Assembly (NCBI GenBank): GCA_020444775.1
Contig: JAGRHX010000322.1
Span: 1-12,157 of the forward strand
Direction: 5' to 3'
Source: Gammaproteobacteria bacterium
GTDB taxonomy: Bacteria; Pseudomonadota; Gammaproteobacteria; HK1
DNA: 12,157 nucleotides
Shown: positions 6,682 to 12,157 of the stretch, in pieces
How the letters are laid out: each line of letters begins with the position of its first letter
Numbering within the stretch: the stretch's first letter is position 1
Made by a program: the position numbers and the translations under genes
The notes under the pieces: generated by a model
Told to the model about the DNA's origin: nothing
Database searches by the model: none
Seen by the model: only the letters and a program-made list of their open reading frames with translations

Positions 6682-7023
6682 ATGGAGTCCAATCGTAAAG
6701 TGTGTACCAAGGTCGCTGCCACCGCCGCCGTGGCCGGCTCGATCGCGATGGCCGTGTCGATGGCCATGACGCCGGCGACTGTCGACGCGGCAGGTGGCAA
6801 GGAGAAGTGCTACGGCATCGCGATGGCCGGGCAGAACGACTGCGCGGCCGGGCCGGGCACCACCTGCGCGGGGACCTCCAAGGTCGACTATCAGGGCAAT
6901 GCCTGGAAGCTGGTGCCCAAGGGTGAATGTCTGAAGTACGGCGTCGAGGAGGGTGACACGTACGCGTTGCCCGGTGGTCGTAAGGGCGCTCTGGAAGCCC
7001 AGGACCGCGATCTGCCGGGCTGA
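6682..7023 (+). CDS. bufA: Bufferin precursor peptide, DUF2282 family (BufA1/GigP-like)
   Basis: This 113-residue protein is the RiPP precursor of a bufferin metallophore. Residues 1 to about 36 form a Sec signal peptide: a polar start with Arg5, Lys7 and Lys10, an Ala/Val/Met-rich core, and a probable cleavage after VDA (36). The mature part of about 77 residues carries the DUF2282 hallmark beginning [18 protein letters not shown] and four cysteines, C43-x10-C54-x7-C62-x20-C83. In Caulobacter bufferins conserved cysteines become 5-thiooxazoles, made by the MNIO enzyme and DUF2063 partner, and the exported peptide complexes copper in the periplasm. The matching enzymes follow here as the next two genes. 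C8 in the signal is outside the core and probably unmodified. The ATG has AGGAGAG just upstream, the best ribosome binding site in the operon, as expected for a precursor made in excess. A strong hairpin follows the stop codon. Confidence 0.93.
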   Translation: MESNRKVCTKVAATAAVAGSIAMAVSMAMTPATVDAAGGKEKCYGIAMAGQNDCAAGPGTTCAGTSKVDYQGNAWKLVPKGECLKYGVEEGDTYALPGGRKGALEAQDRDLPG

Positions 7024-7032
7024 GCACCCGGC

Positions 7033-7071
7033 CCACGGATGCTCCGGTCCGTGGTCGACACGGTCCGGAGC
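7033..7071 (+). promoter_or_regulatory. Strong intergenic hairpin between bufA and bufB with a competing fold (attenuator or processing element)
   Basis: GCTCCGGTCCGTG (7041-7053) pairs with CACGGTCCGGAGC (7059-7071) at 12 of 13 positions, with one central T-T mismatch and a GTCGA loop. An overlapping, mutually exclusive hairpin pairs CCACGGA (7033-7039) with TCCGTGG (7048-7054). No run of T follows, so it is not a classic intrinsic terminator. It starts ten bases after the bufA stop and ends 61 bases before bufB. It may protect the bufA mRNA 3' end or reduce read-through, giving more precursor than enzyme. Confidence 0.6.
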
Positions 7072-7132
7072 GCCGGTCCAATGGCGGTCAACCCCTGACA
7101 GCGGCATCGTCACGAATCATGAGCACCGAGTC

Positions 7133-8038
7133 ATGTCTGCTTCGCCATCCATGCCGCGTCGCGCCGGCATCGGTCTCAAACCCTGTCACTATCACGAGGC
7201 CTTGTCCGCGCCCGGTGCCATCAGCTGGTTCGAGGTGCATGCCGAGAACTACATGGGGGCAGGCGGTGCGCCCCATCACCATCTACAGAGAATCCGCCGG
7301 GATCATCCGATCTCGATGCATGGCGTGGGTCTGTCCATAGGCTCGGCCGCATCCCTGGACCCGGAGCATCTCCGGCGCCTGTCGGCGCTTCAGCAGCGTT
7401 ACGAGCCGGCGCTCTTCAGCGAGCATCTCGCCTGGTCGACGCACGACGGGCAGTTCCTCAGTGACCTGCTACCGCTGTGTTACGACGAGCCGACCCTGGC
7501 CCGGGTATGTGACCATGTCGACCAGCTACAACATGCGCTGCGTCGGCAGGTGTTGATCGAAAACCCGTCCACCTACGTCGAGTACCGTCACGCCACGATG
7601 AGCGAGGCTGCCTTCATCACCGCGCTGTGCGAGCGGACCGGTTGCGGTCTGCTGCTGGACGTCACCAACGTGCAGGTCTCGGCGACCAATCACGGGCGCG
7701 AGCCGATGGCCGAGCTGGCCGCGCTGCCGCTGCGGCGGGTCGGCGAGATCCATCTGGCCGGACATGCCGTGGACCCACGAGCAGATCACGCCAGCCTGCT
7801 CATCGACAGTCACGATCGGGCCGTTTCCGAAGCGGTCTGGACGCTGTATCAGCGCGCGTTGGCGTTGACCGGGCCGCTGCCTACGCTCATCGAACGAGAT
7901 CGGGACGTGCCGGCCTGGTCCGAGCTTTGCGCCGAGGCGTGGCGCGCTGACCGCTATCTACAGACGTGCAGGCCACGGCCTGCGGACATGACCGCGCGAT
8001 GCGTTGCACGAGAGGACCGTCATGTCGACATTGCCTGA
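7133..8038 (+). CDS. bufB: Bufferin maturation enzyme, DUF692 multinuclear non-heme iron oxidase (MNIO)
   Basis: This 301-residue cytoplasmic TIM-barrel enzyme uses Fe ions and O2 to modify cysteines of the precursor, in bufferins to 5-thiooxazoles. DUF692 landmarks run in order: GIGLKPCHY (12-20), WFEVHAENYMG (32-42), SMHGVGLSIGS (61-71), SEHLAW (96-101), LIENPSTY (141-148), LLLDVTNVQVSATNHG (173-188), EIHLAGH (205-211), LIDSHDRAV (223-231) and IERDRDVP (253-260). His63, Glu97/His98, Glu143, Asp176, His187, His207, His211, Asp225/His227 and Glu254 sit in the usual metal-ligand blocks. The DVNN block common in the family reads DVTN here. The ATG at 7133 is the only start giving the full barrel; its ribosome binding site is weak, in contrast to bufA. 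The C-terminal tail after residue 278 is polar, and the gene overlaps bufC by 17 bases, suggesting coupled translation. Confidence 0.93.
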   Translation: MSASPSMPRRAGIGLKPCHYHEALSAPGAISWFEVHAENYMGAGGAPHHHLQRIRRDHPISMHGVGLSIGSAASLDPEHLRRLSALQQRYEPALFSEHLAWSTHDGQFLSDLLPLCYDEPTLARVCDHVDQLQHALRRQVLIENPSTYVEYRHATMSEAAFITALCERTGCGLLLDVTNVQVSATNHGREPMAELAALPLRRVGEIHLAGHAVDPRADHASLLIDSHDRAVSEAVWTLYQRALALTGPLPTLIERDRDVPAWSELCAEAWRADRYLQTCRPRPADMTARCVAREDRHVDIA

Positions 8039-8798
8039 GCTCCAGGCCGAATTCACCCGCGCGCTGCTCGACCCCGAGCGGACAGCGCCCGCTGCGCTGC
8101 TCAGCGATGGAGCCGGACGTGTGCCCGGTCTGGATGTCTATCGGAACAACAGGCTGACCTCCCTGTGCGACGCCCTGGCCGCCACCTACCCGGCAATCCT
8201 GCGACTGGTCGGCGAAGCGTTCTTTCGTGCTGTCGCGCAGGTCTTCGTCCAGGAGCAGCCACCACGCTCGCCGGTTCTGCACGAGTACGGCGCCGGCTTC
8301 GGCGAATTTCTCGAGGCTTTTCCGCCCGCCGCCGGCGTGCCCTATCTGGGCGACGTGGCACGGCTGGAGTGGTCCTGCCTGTGCGCGTATCACGCTGCCG
8401 ACGTCGACCCCATACCCTTGAGCCGGCTCGCCACGGTCCCTGCCGTACGCACGCCGGCGCTGGTGCCGAGGCTGCATCCGTCGCTGGCGCTACATCGCTC
8501 GCGCTGGCCGATCGGTGCCTTGTGGTCGGCCATGGTGAATGCGGATGACGAGGTGAAGGTGGACCTCGGCCAGGGCCAGGACGTGCTGGTGGTACGCCCG
8601 GCGTTGGCGGTGGAGGTCCGGGTCCTGCCGCCGGGCGCCTATTCGTTCGTGCGGGCGCTCGCCGATGGCGCGAGCCTGGAACGGGCCGCCGGTCTGGCCG
8701 CCGCCGAAGATGACAGATTCGATCTGGTCACCCAGCTCAGCGGGCTGTTCTCGCTCGGGGCGGTGGTGGCTGTTCCTGGACTCGACGACGAGGTTTGA
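8022..8798 (+). CDS. bufC: Bufferin maturation partner protein, DUF2063 family
   Basis: This 258-residue cytoplasmic protein is the DUF2063 (PF09836) partner that bufferin MNIO enzymes need. The helical N-terminal domain (about 5-100) shows LPELQAEFTRALL, the strongly conserved VYRNNRLTSL (39-48), TYPAILRLVGEAFF (55-68) and HEYGAGFGEFLE (87-98). Then comes PYLGDVARLEW (107-117), also a family hallmark. The C-terminal half (about 140-258) is predicted beta-rich with hydrophobic strands and probably contacts the precursor or BufB, as in related MNIO partner proteins. PF09836 is often labelled 'putative DNA-binding domain', but in this context that label is misleading. The ATG at 8022 is preceded by AGAGGA with five bases between. 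A start at 8004 adds six residues and lacks a site. bufC overlaps the end of bufB by 17 bases, and its stop is one base before the DoxX-like gene. Confidence 0.92.
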   Translation: MSTLPELQAEFTRALLDPERTAPAALLSDGAGRVPGLDVYRNNRLTSLCDALAATYPAILRLVGEAFFRAVAQVFVQEQPPRSPVLHEYGAGFGEFLEAFPPAAGVPYLGDVARLEWSCLCAYHAADVDPIPLSRLATVPAVRTPALVPRLHPSLALHRSRWPIGALWSAMVNADDEVKVDLGQGQDVLVVRPALAVEVRVLPPGAYSFVRALADGASLERAAGLAAAEDDRFDLVTQLSGLFSLGAVVAVPGLDDEV

Positions 8799-8799
8799 G

Positions 8800-9354
8800 A
8801 TGATTGCCCGCACCGCTGAACTTCATGGCCGGATCTTCGGTACCTTGCAGAGCTGGACGGAAGACTGGCTGATCGGACTCGCCGCGCGTTTCGTCTTTGC
8901 CGCTGTCTTGCTCGTCTACTACCTCAACTCGGCTGCCACCAAGGTCGGGGAGGGGCTGTTCGGCTTCCTGTCGGTCGCCGACAACGCCTACTTCCAGATC
9001 CTGCCGAGCGTGGTCGAGGCCTACGACTATGACGCTTCGCAGGTGCCGCTGCTGCCCTACGGCCTGGTGGTCACGGTCGGCACCTACAGCGAATTCCTGT
9101 TGCCCGTGCTGATCGTGCTCGGTCTGTTCACGCGGATCGCGGCGTTGGGCATGATCGGCTTCACGCTGGTGCAAAGCTTCGTCGACATCACCTGGCACGG
9201 CGCCGACAAGGAGACCATCGGTGCCTGGTTCGATCGCTTCAGCGATGCGCTGATCCTCGATCAGCGCGCGATGTGGCTGTTCCTGCTGCTGTATCTGGTG
9301 GTGCGCGGACCCGGTCGCGTCTCACTGGATCGTCTGCTTGCCACGCGACGCTGA
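8800..9354 (+). CDS. DoxX-like integral membrane protein of the bufferin operon (GigT-like)
   Basis: This 184-residue protein has about four membrane segments (roughly residues 23-43, 86-110, 112-130 and 155-169), the layout of the DoxX family (PF07681). Conserved-looking family positions include the start of helix 1 (LAARFVFAAVLLVYY), a Lys in SAATKVGEG, and the ELLLPVLIVLGLFTRIAALGM-type second and third helices (here FLLPVLIVLGLFTRIAAL). DoxX genes commonly close bufferin operons and correspond to gigT of the Cupriavidus gigPABT gold/copper-induced operon. The role is not firmly known; redox or metal handling at the inner membrane is proposed. The ATG lies one base after the bufC stop, and the ribosome binding site (ACGAGG) lies inside bufC, so translational coupling is likely. 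A long periplasmic or cytoplasmic loop (about 44-85) separates helices 1 and 2. Confidence 0.88.
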   Translation: MIARTAELHGRIFGTLQSWTEDWLIGLAARFVFAAVLLVYYLNSAATKVGEGLFGFLSVADNAYFQILPSVVEAYDYDASQVPLLPYGLVVTVGTYSEFLLPVLIVLGLFTRIAALGMIGFTLVQSFVDITWHGADKETIGAWFDRFSDALILDQRAMWLFLLLYLVVRGPGRVSLDRLLATRR

Positions 9355-9356
9355 GC

Positions 9357-9380
9357 GTCACGCGCGGCCTCGGGCGTGAC
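9357..9380 (+). terminator. Stem-loop after the bufferin operon (possible terminator)
   Basis: GTCACGC (9357-9363) and GCGTGAC (9374-9380) are perfect 7-base inverted repeats with a 10-base loop, starting three bases after the stop codon of the DoxX-like gene. No T-run follows, so it may stabilise the 3' end rather than terminate. Confidence 0.35.
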
Positions 9381-9390
9381 ATCGATGGGT

Positions 9391-9396
9391 TAGAAT
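9391..9396 (+). promoter_or_regulatory. Possible -10 element upstream of the Mer-like oxidoreductase gene
   Basis: TAGAAT matches TATAAT at five of six bases and lies 65 bases before the start codon at 9462. No acceptable -35 sequence is found at 16-18 bases upstream, so this is only a candidate. It would let the following gene be expressed apart from the bufferin operon. Confidence 0.25.
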
Positions 9397-9461
9397 CCCA
9401 GCCGCCGTCGTGGCACCGCTGCCGGTGTCGTTGAGGATCGGGACAATCGGGTGGGAGGAAC

Positions 9462-10466
9462 ATGCAGTTCTGGAACTTTCTTCGTCCGTCCCTGGGCGAC
9501 ATAGAAGCGCAGGCGGTGCGCGCCGAGGCCCAGGGTTGGGACGGCATCACGCTCACCGATTCACAGAATCTCGCGGCCGATACCTATGTGGCGCTGACCC
9601 TTGCGGCACGCGCGACCACCCGCCTGCTGGTCGGTCCGGGGGTGACCAATCCCCTGACCCGGCATGCCGCGGTGACTGCCGGGGCCATTGCCAGCATCCA
9701 CGCGCTCTCGGGGCAGCGGGCCGTGCTCGGCATCGGGCGCGGTGACTCGGCGCTGTTCAACATCGGCCACAAGCCAGTGAAGCCCGCCGACTTCGAGCGT
9801 TATCTGCATGACGTGCAACGCTACCTGGCCGGCGAGACCATCGACAAGAACGGCTATCCCAGTCGTCTGCAGTGGCTGGCCCAGGGCGCTGTCGGCAAGG
9901 TGCCGATGGAAGTCTCGGCCACCGGTCCCAAGGTCATCGCGATTGCCGCGCGTCATGCCGAGCGTGTGACCTTTGCGCTGGGCGCGGATCCAGAGCGGGC
10001 CCGATGGGCCATCGCCGAGTTGGAGCGCAACGTGCCGAAGGGCCGTCCGCGGCCGTCGCCGGGACTCTACGTGAATGTCTGTGTCAGCGACGATCCGAAA
10101 CGCGGCGCCGAGCTGATCCGTGGCATGGTCGGCACCTTCGCTCACTTCAGCAGCCTGCCGCGCGCCTCAACGGTGCCAACCAGCGAGGCCGATGCCAGCA
10201 TCTTCGCCGACATCGACAAGGGCTATGAGAAGGCCAAGCACGGCCGGCCGGACTCAGCGCACGCCCAGGCCATGCCGGCGGACTTCATCGAACGCTTCGC
10301 CGTGGTCGGCGACGCCGAGCACGTGTATCGCAAGCTGAAGGCCCTGCTGAACACCGGTATCGAGCGACTCAACATCATCGGACCGCGTATCGACCACTTC
10401 GGCGAAGAGGCCGAGACCGCTCACGCGCGCTTCGCCAGCGAGGTGATCCCGGCGTTGCGCGGCTGA
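9462..10466 (+). CDS. Luciferase-like (LLM class) oxidoreductase, F420/Mer-like
   Basis: This 334-residue TIM-barrel enzyme belongs to the luciferase-like superfamily (PF00296) and resembles the F420-dependent methylene-H4MPT reductase-like branch. It starts MQFWNFLRPSLGD. Residues about 50-100 carry TTRLLVGPGVTNPLTRHAA, then the cofactor-loop-like ALSGQRAVLGIGRGDSAL. A central VSATGPKVIAIAARHAERV segment forms a barrel strand and helix typical of the group, and VVGDAEHVYRKLKALLNTGIERL near the end is the usual C-terminal block. A hydride-transfer reaction on an unknown small molecule using F420 or FMN is inferred. The start is secure: GGAGG ends three bases before the ATG, and the preceding reading frame is short. 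The gene is 107 bases downstream of the DoxX-like gene and convergent with the SsuD-like gene, with stop codons 13 bases apart. It is likely unrelated to bufferin synthesis. Confidence 0.88.
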   Translation: MQFWNFLRPSLGDIEAQAVRAEAQGWDGITLTDSQNLAADTYVALTLAARATTRLLVGPGVTNPLTRHAAVTAGAIASIHALSGQRAVLGIGRGDSALFNIGHKPVKPADFERYLHDVQRYLAGETIDKNGYPSRLQWLAQGAVGKVPMEVSATGPKVIAIAARHAERVTFALGADPERARWAIAELERNVPKGRPRPSPGLYVNVCVSDDPKRGAELIRGMVGTFAHFSSLPRASTVPTSEADASIFADIDKGYEKAKHGRPDSAHAQAMPADFIERFAVVGDAEHVYRKLKALLNTGIERLNIIGPRIDHFGEEAETAHARFASEVIPALRG

Positions 10467-10486
10467 GCGTACAGGCTGTTCAGCCG
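10460..10486. terminator. Inverted repeat at the tail-to-tail junction (possible bidirectional terminator)
   Basis: CGGCTGA (10460-10466) and TCAGCCG (10480-10486) are 7-base inverted repeats with a 13-base loop. Each arm contains the stop codon of one of the two converging genes. There is no flanking T-run, and part of the symmetry arises because both genes end in a similar codon plus TGA. Confidence 0.3.
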
Positions 10487-11562
10487 GCCGCCAGGGCCTG
10501 CGGATTGCGCTCGACGAGCAGCGGGCGCACCAGCCGCCCGAAACGTTCCGCTTCCTCGTCATGCAGATAGCCGGACAGACAGAAGGAATGGCAGCCGGCA
10601 TCGATGAACTGCTGCAAGGTGGCGGCGCATTGCTCGGGATCGCCGACCACCGCGATACCCGCGCCACGTCGAAAGCGGGTCAGACCGGTCCACAGGTGTG
10701 GTGCTATCCACAAGCCCTTGGCGTCGGCGAGTTGCTGCACACGACGGTTGGCCGCCGAGTTCCAGGTCTCACGACGCAGCTGCTCGCGCGCCGATTCGGG
10801 CATGTGCGCAATCAGCGCGTCGGCGGCCGCCAGCGCGTCGCGTTCGTTCTCCCGACAGATGATCTGCAGTCGCATGCCGAAGCCGATCTCCTGCTCGCGC
10901 CCGCATCTGGCGGCCAGCGCGCGGATCTCATGGATGTTCCGGGCAATCCGCTCCGGGGTGTCACCCCAGAACAGATGCACGTCGCTGTGGCGGGCCGACA
11001 GTGCCCAGGCTTCCTCGGACCCACCACCCAGATAGAAGCGTGGATGAGGCTGCTGTAGCGGTTTGGGATTGATGACCGCGCCCTTCAGCTTGTGGAAGCG
11101 ACCGTCGAAGTGCAGTGGCTCATCGGCGCTCCACAGCGCCTTGAGGATCGAGACCTCCTCCTCCATCAGCGCGTAGCGCTGCTCCTTGCCATGCGTGATG
11201 CCGTCGGCCTCGATCTCGAACTCCGCCTGGCCGGCGATCAGGTTGACACAGATCCGCCCGCCGGACAGCTGGTCGAAGGTCGAGAGCATCTTGGCGAGCA
11301 GCACCGGGTTGATGTAGCCGGGTCGGGCAGCGATCAGGGGCTTGATGCGCTGGCTATTGGCGGCCATGAAGGCGCCACTGATGTAGGCCTCCCAGCAATG
11401 GTTGCCGACCGGAATCAGCAGGTACTCGAAGCCCGCGTTCTCGGCCGCGTCGACCACCCGCTTGAACAGCTCGAAGGAGGCCGGCACGCTGCGCTCGGTC
11501 ACGCCGTATGCCTCGGTGTCGCCGTTGGTCGGCAAGAACCATCCGAATTCCAGGGGCCGCAT
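10480..11562 (-). CDS. SsuD-like (alkanesulfonate monooxygenase family) luciferase-like oxidoreductase
   Basis: This 360-residue enzyme is of the alkanesulfonate monooxygenase branch of the luciferase-like family. Shared blocks with SsuD are FGWFLPTNGD at the start, LDQLSGGR-type LSTFDQLSGGRICVNLIAGQ, FYLGGGSEEAWALSARHSD followed by VHLFWGDTPERI (SsuD has LYLTWGEPPE), and near the end AVVGDPEQCAATLQQFIDAG with FCLSGYLHDEEAERFG. SsuD oxidises alkanesulfonates to aldehyde and sulfite with FMNH2 supplied by a separate reductase. Relatives act on other sulfonates, sulfones, or pyrimidines, so the substrate is open. No flavin reductase or ABC sulfonate transporter gene lies next to it. The ATG at 11562 follows AGGAG at a nine-base spacing; an upstream ATG at 11616 precedes that site and is rejected. 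Transcription comes from the right, where an EamA permease gene lies on the same strand 121 bases upstream. Confidence 0.9.
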   Translation of the reverse strand: MRPLEFGWFLPTNGDTEAYGVTERSVPASFELFKRVVDAAENAGFEYLLIPVGNHCWEAYISGAFMAANSQRIKPLIAARPGYINPVLLAKMLSTFDQLSGGRICVNLIAGQAEFEIEADGITHGKEQRYALMEEEVSILKALWSADEPLHFDGRFHKLKGAVINPKPLQQPHPRFYLGGGSEEAWALSARHSDVHLFWGDTPERIARNIHEIRALAARCGREQEIGFGMRLQIICRENERDALAAADALIAHMPESAREQLRRETWNSAANRRVQQLADAKGLWIAPHLWTGLTRFRRGAGIAVVGDPEQCAATLQQFIDAGCHSFCLSGYLHDEEAERFGRLVRPLLVERNPQALAAG

Positions 11563-11683
11563 CTGCAAGGTCTCCTCTTCGCTGTGTGCCTGTCGCGTAC
11601 GCGTTGCCGCGATCATCTCGCGCTGCGCCCGGCTTGACCAGCGACCCCGCGTTCAGGCCGTCACCACCGTCAATCGTGCCGGG

Positions 11684-12157
11684 CTAGACGGCGCGTCGCA
11701 CGCGTTCCCGGTGGGCGATGTAGATACCCGAGGCCATGATGATCGCCGCGCCGACCAGCGTCCATCGGTCCGGCAGATGCTCGAACAGCAGATAGCCGAA
11801 CACGGCGGCGCCGACCAGCTGGCCATAGCTGAACGGCGAGATCACCGCGGCCGGTCCGCGCTGGAAGGCCATGGTGAAAAAATAGTGTCCGAGCGCGGCA
11901 AACAGGCCGAGCGCGCACATCAGCACCACGTCGAGCGTCTCGGTCGGGGTCTCCCAGGCACTGTAGGCCAGCGGCGCGGCGGCCACCGTGCCGACCAGCG
12001 CGGCGATGCTGGCCGACACCTCGGCGTTCTCGCGGCCGGCGTACTTGCGGGTCAGCAGGGCGTAGAAGGTGCTGCAGCCGGTGCTGGCGACGAAGAACAG
12101 GATGTACGGGCTGGTCGCCCCGAAGCCCGGCCGGATGACCACCAGCGCGCCGATGAA
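11684..12157 (-). CDS. EamA/DMT family permease, C-terminal half (cut by window edge)
   Basis: The visible 157 residues are the end of a drug/metabolite transporter (EamA domain, PF00892) protein; the N-terminal half lies beyond the right edge. The fragment starts within the linker typical of the two-repeat family (IGALVVIRPGFG) and then shows five hydrophobic segments: SPYILFFVASTGCSTFYAL, ASIAALVGTVAAAPLAY, VVLMCALGLFAALGHYFF, AAVISPFSYGQLVGAAVFGYLLF and WTLVGAAIIMASGIYI. It closes with a positively charged tail, HRERVRRAV. The block with Pro in a middle helix (SPFSYGQLVGA) is the usual EamA repeat signature. These permeases move amino acids, metabolites or drugs across the inner membrane; the substrate cannot be told. 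The reading frame is open to the edge, so no start can be given. It may share a transcript with the SsuD-like gene. Confidence 0.88.
   Translation of the reverse strand, partial: FIGALVVIRPGFGATSPYILFFVASTGCSTFYALLTRKYAGRENAEVSASIAALVGTVAAAPLAYSAWETPTETLDVVLMCALGLFAALGHYFFTMAFQRGPAAVISPFSYGQLVGAAVFGYLLFEHLPDRWTLVGAAIIMASGIYIAHRERVRRAV

Noticed and set aside
8034..8340. BufC as a DNA-binding transcriptional regulator
   Set aside because: PF09836 carries the label 'putative DNA-binding domain', but next to an MNIO enzyme and a DUF2282 precursor the protein is the known maturation partner.
11627..11684. Inverted repeat GCCCGGC/GCCGGGC after the EamA gene as a terminator
   Set aside because: The 44-base loop is too large and there is no T-run; not convincing.

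Overview
The window is gene-dense, GC-rich DNA (roughly two-thirds G+C by eye) of bacterial type. Short intergenic gaps, good Shine-Dalgarno sites and several overlapping or nearly abutting genes point to a high-GC proteobacterium, probably a gammaproteobacterium. That placement is an inference from gene content and is not proven. I see no rRNA, tRNA, CRISPR array, insertion sequence or phage gene. All complete genes look intact.

Left part (1-5201). On the minus strand, a luciferase-like (F420/FMN type) oxidoreductase is followed by the start of a malate/L-lactate dehydrogenase family (Ldh2) gene that runs off the left edge. Divergently, on the plus strand, lie a 691-residue molybdopterin oxidoreductase with an N-terminal [4Fe-4S] motif and a predicted Cys molybdenum ligand, then an SLC13/DASS-type anion or dicarboxylate transporter. 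The 263-base divergent spacer holds a perfect 15-base palindrome and a possible promoter. This looks like a small-molecule (organic acid or xenobiotic) metabolism region.

Centre (5257-9354). A minus-strand leucine-rich-repeat lipoprotein gene faces, across a 417-base spacer, a complete bufferin operon: bufA (DUF2282 precursor with Sec signal and four core cysteines), bufB (DUF692/MNIO iron oxidase), bufC (DUF2063 partner) and a DoxX-like membrane protein. Bufferins are ribosomally made, post-translationally modified metallophores. The MNIO enzyme with its DUF2063 partner converts Cys residues to 5-thiooxazoles, and the peptide is exported to the periplasm to buffer copper. The same gene order is known as the gold/copper-induced gigPABT operon of Cupriavidus. 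This is the most notable system in the window. The non-coding DNA around bufA is structured: an ECF-like promoter candidate, a near-perfect direct repeat, a GC hairpin just before the bufA ribosome binding site, and a strong bufA-bufB intergenic hairpin that competes with an alternative fold.

Right part (9462-12157). Two more luciferase-like oxidoreductases of different subfamilies face each other tail to tail (a Mer-like/F420 type on plus, an SsuD-like type on minus). Upstream of the SsuD-like gene, on the same strand, is the C-terminal half of an EamA/DMT permease cut by the right edge. Three distinct luciferase-like oxidoreductases within 11 kb are unusual and suggest a catabolic neighbourhood into which the metal-stress operon is set.
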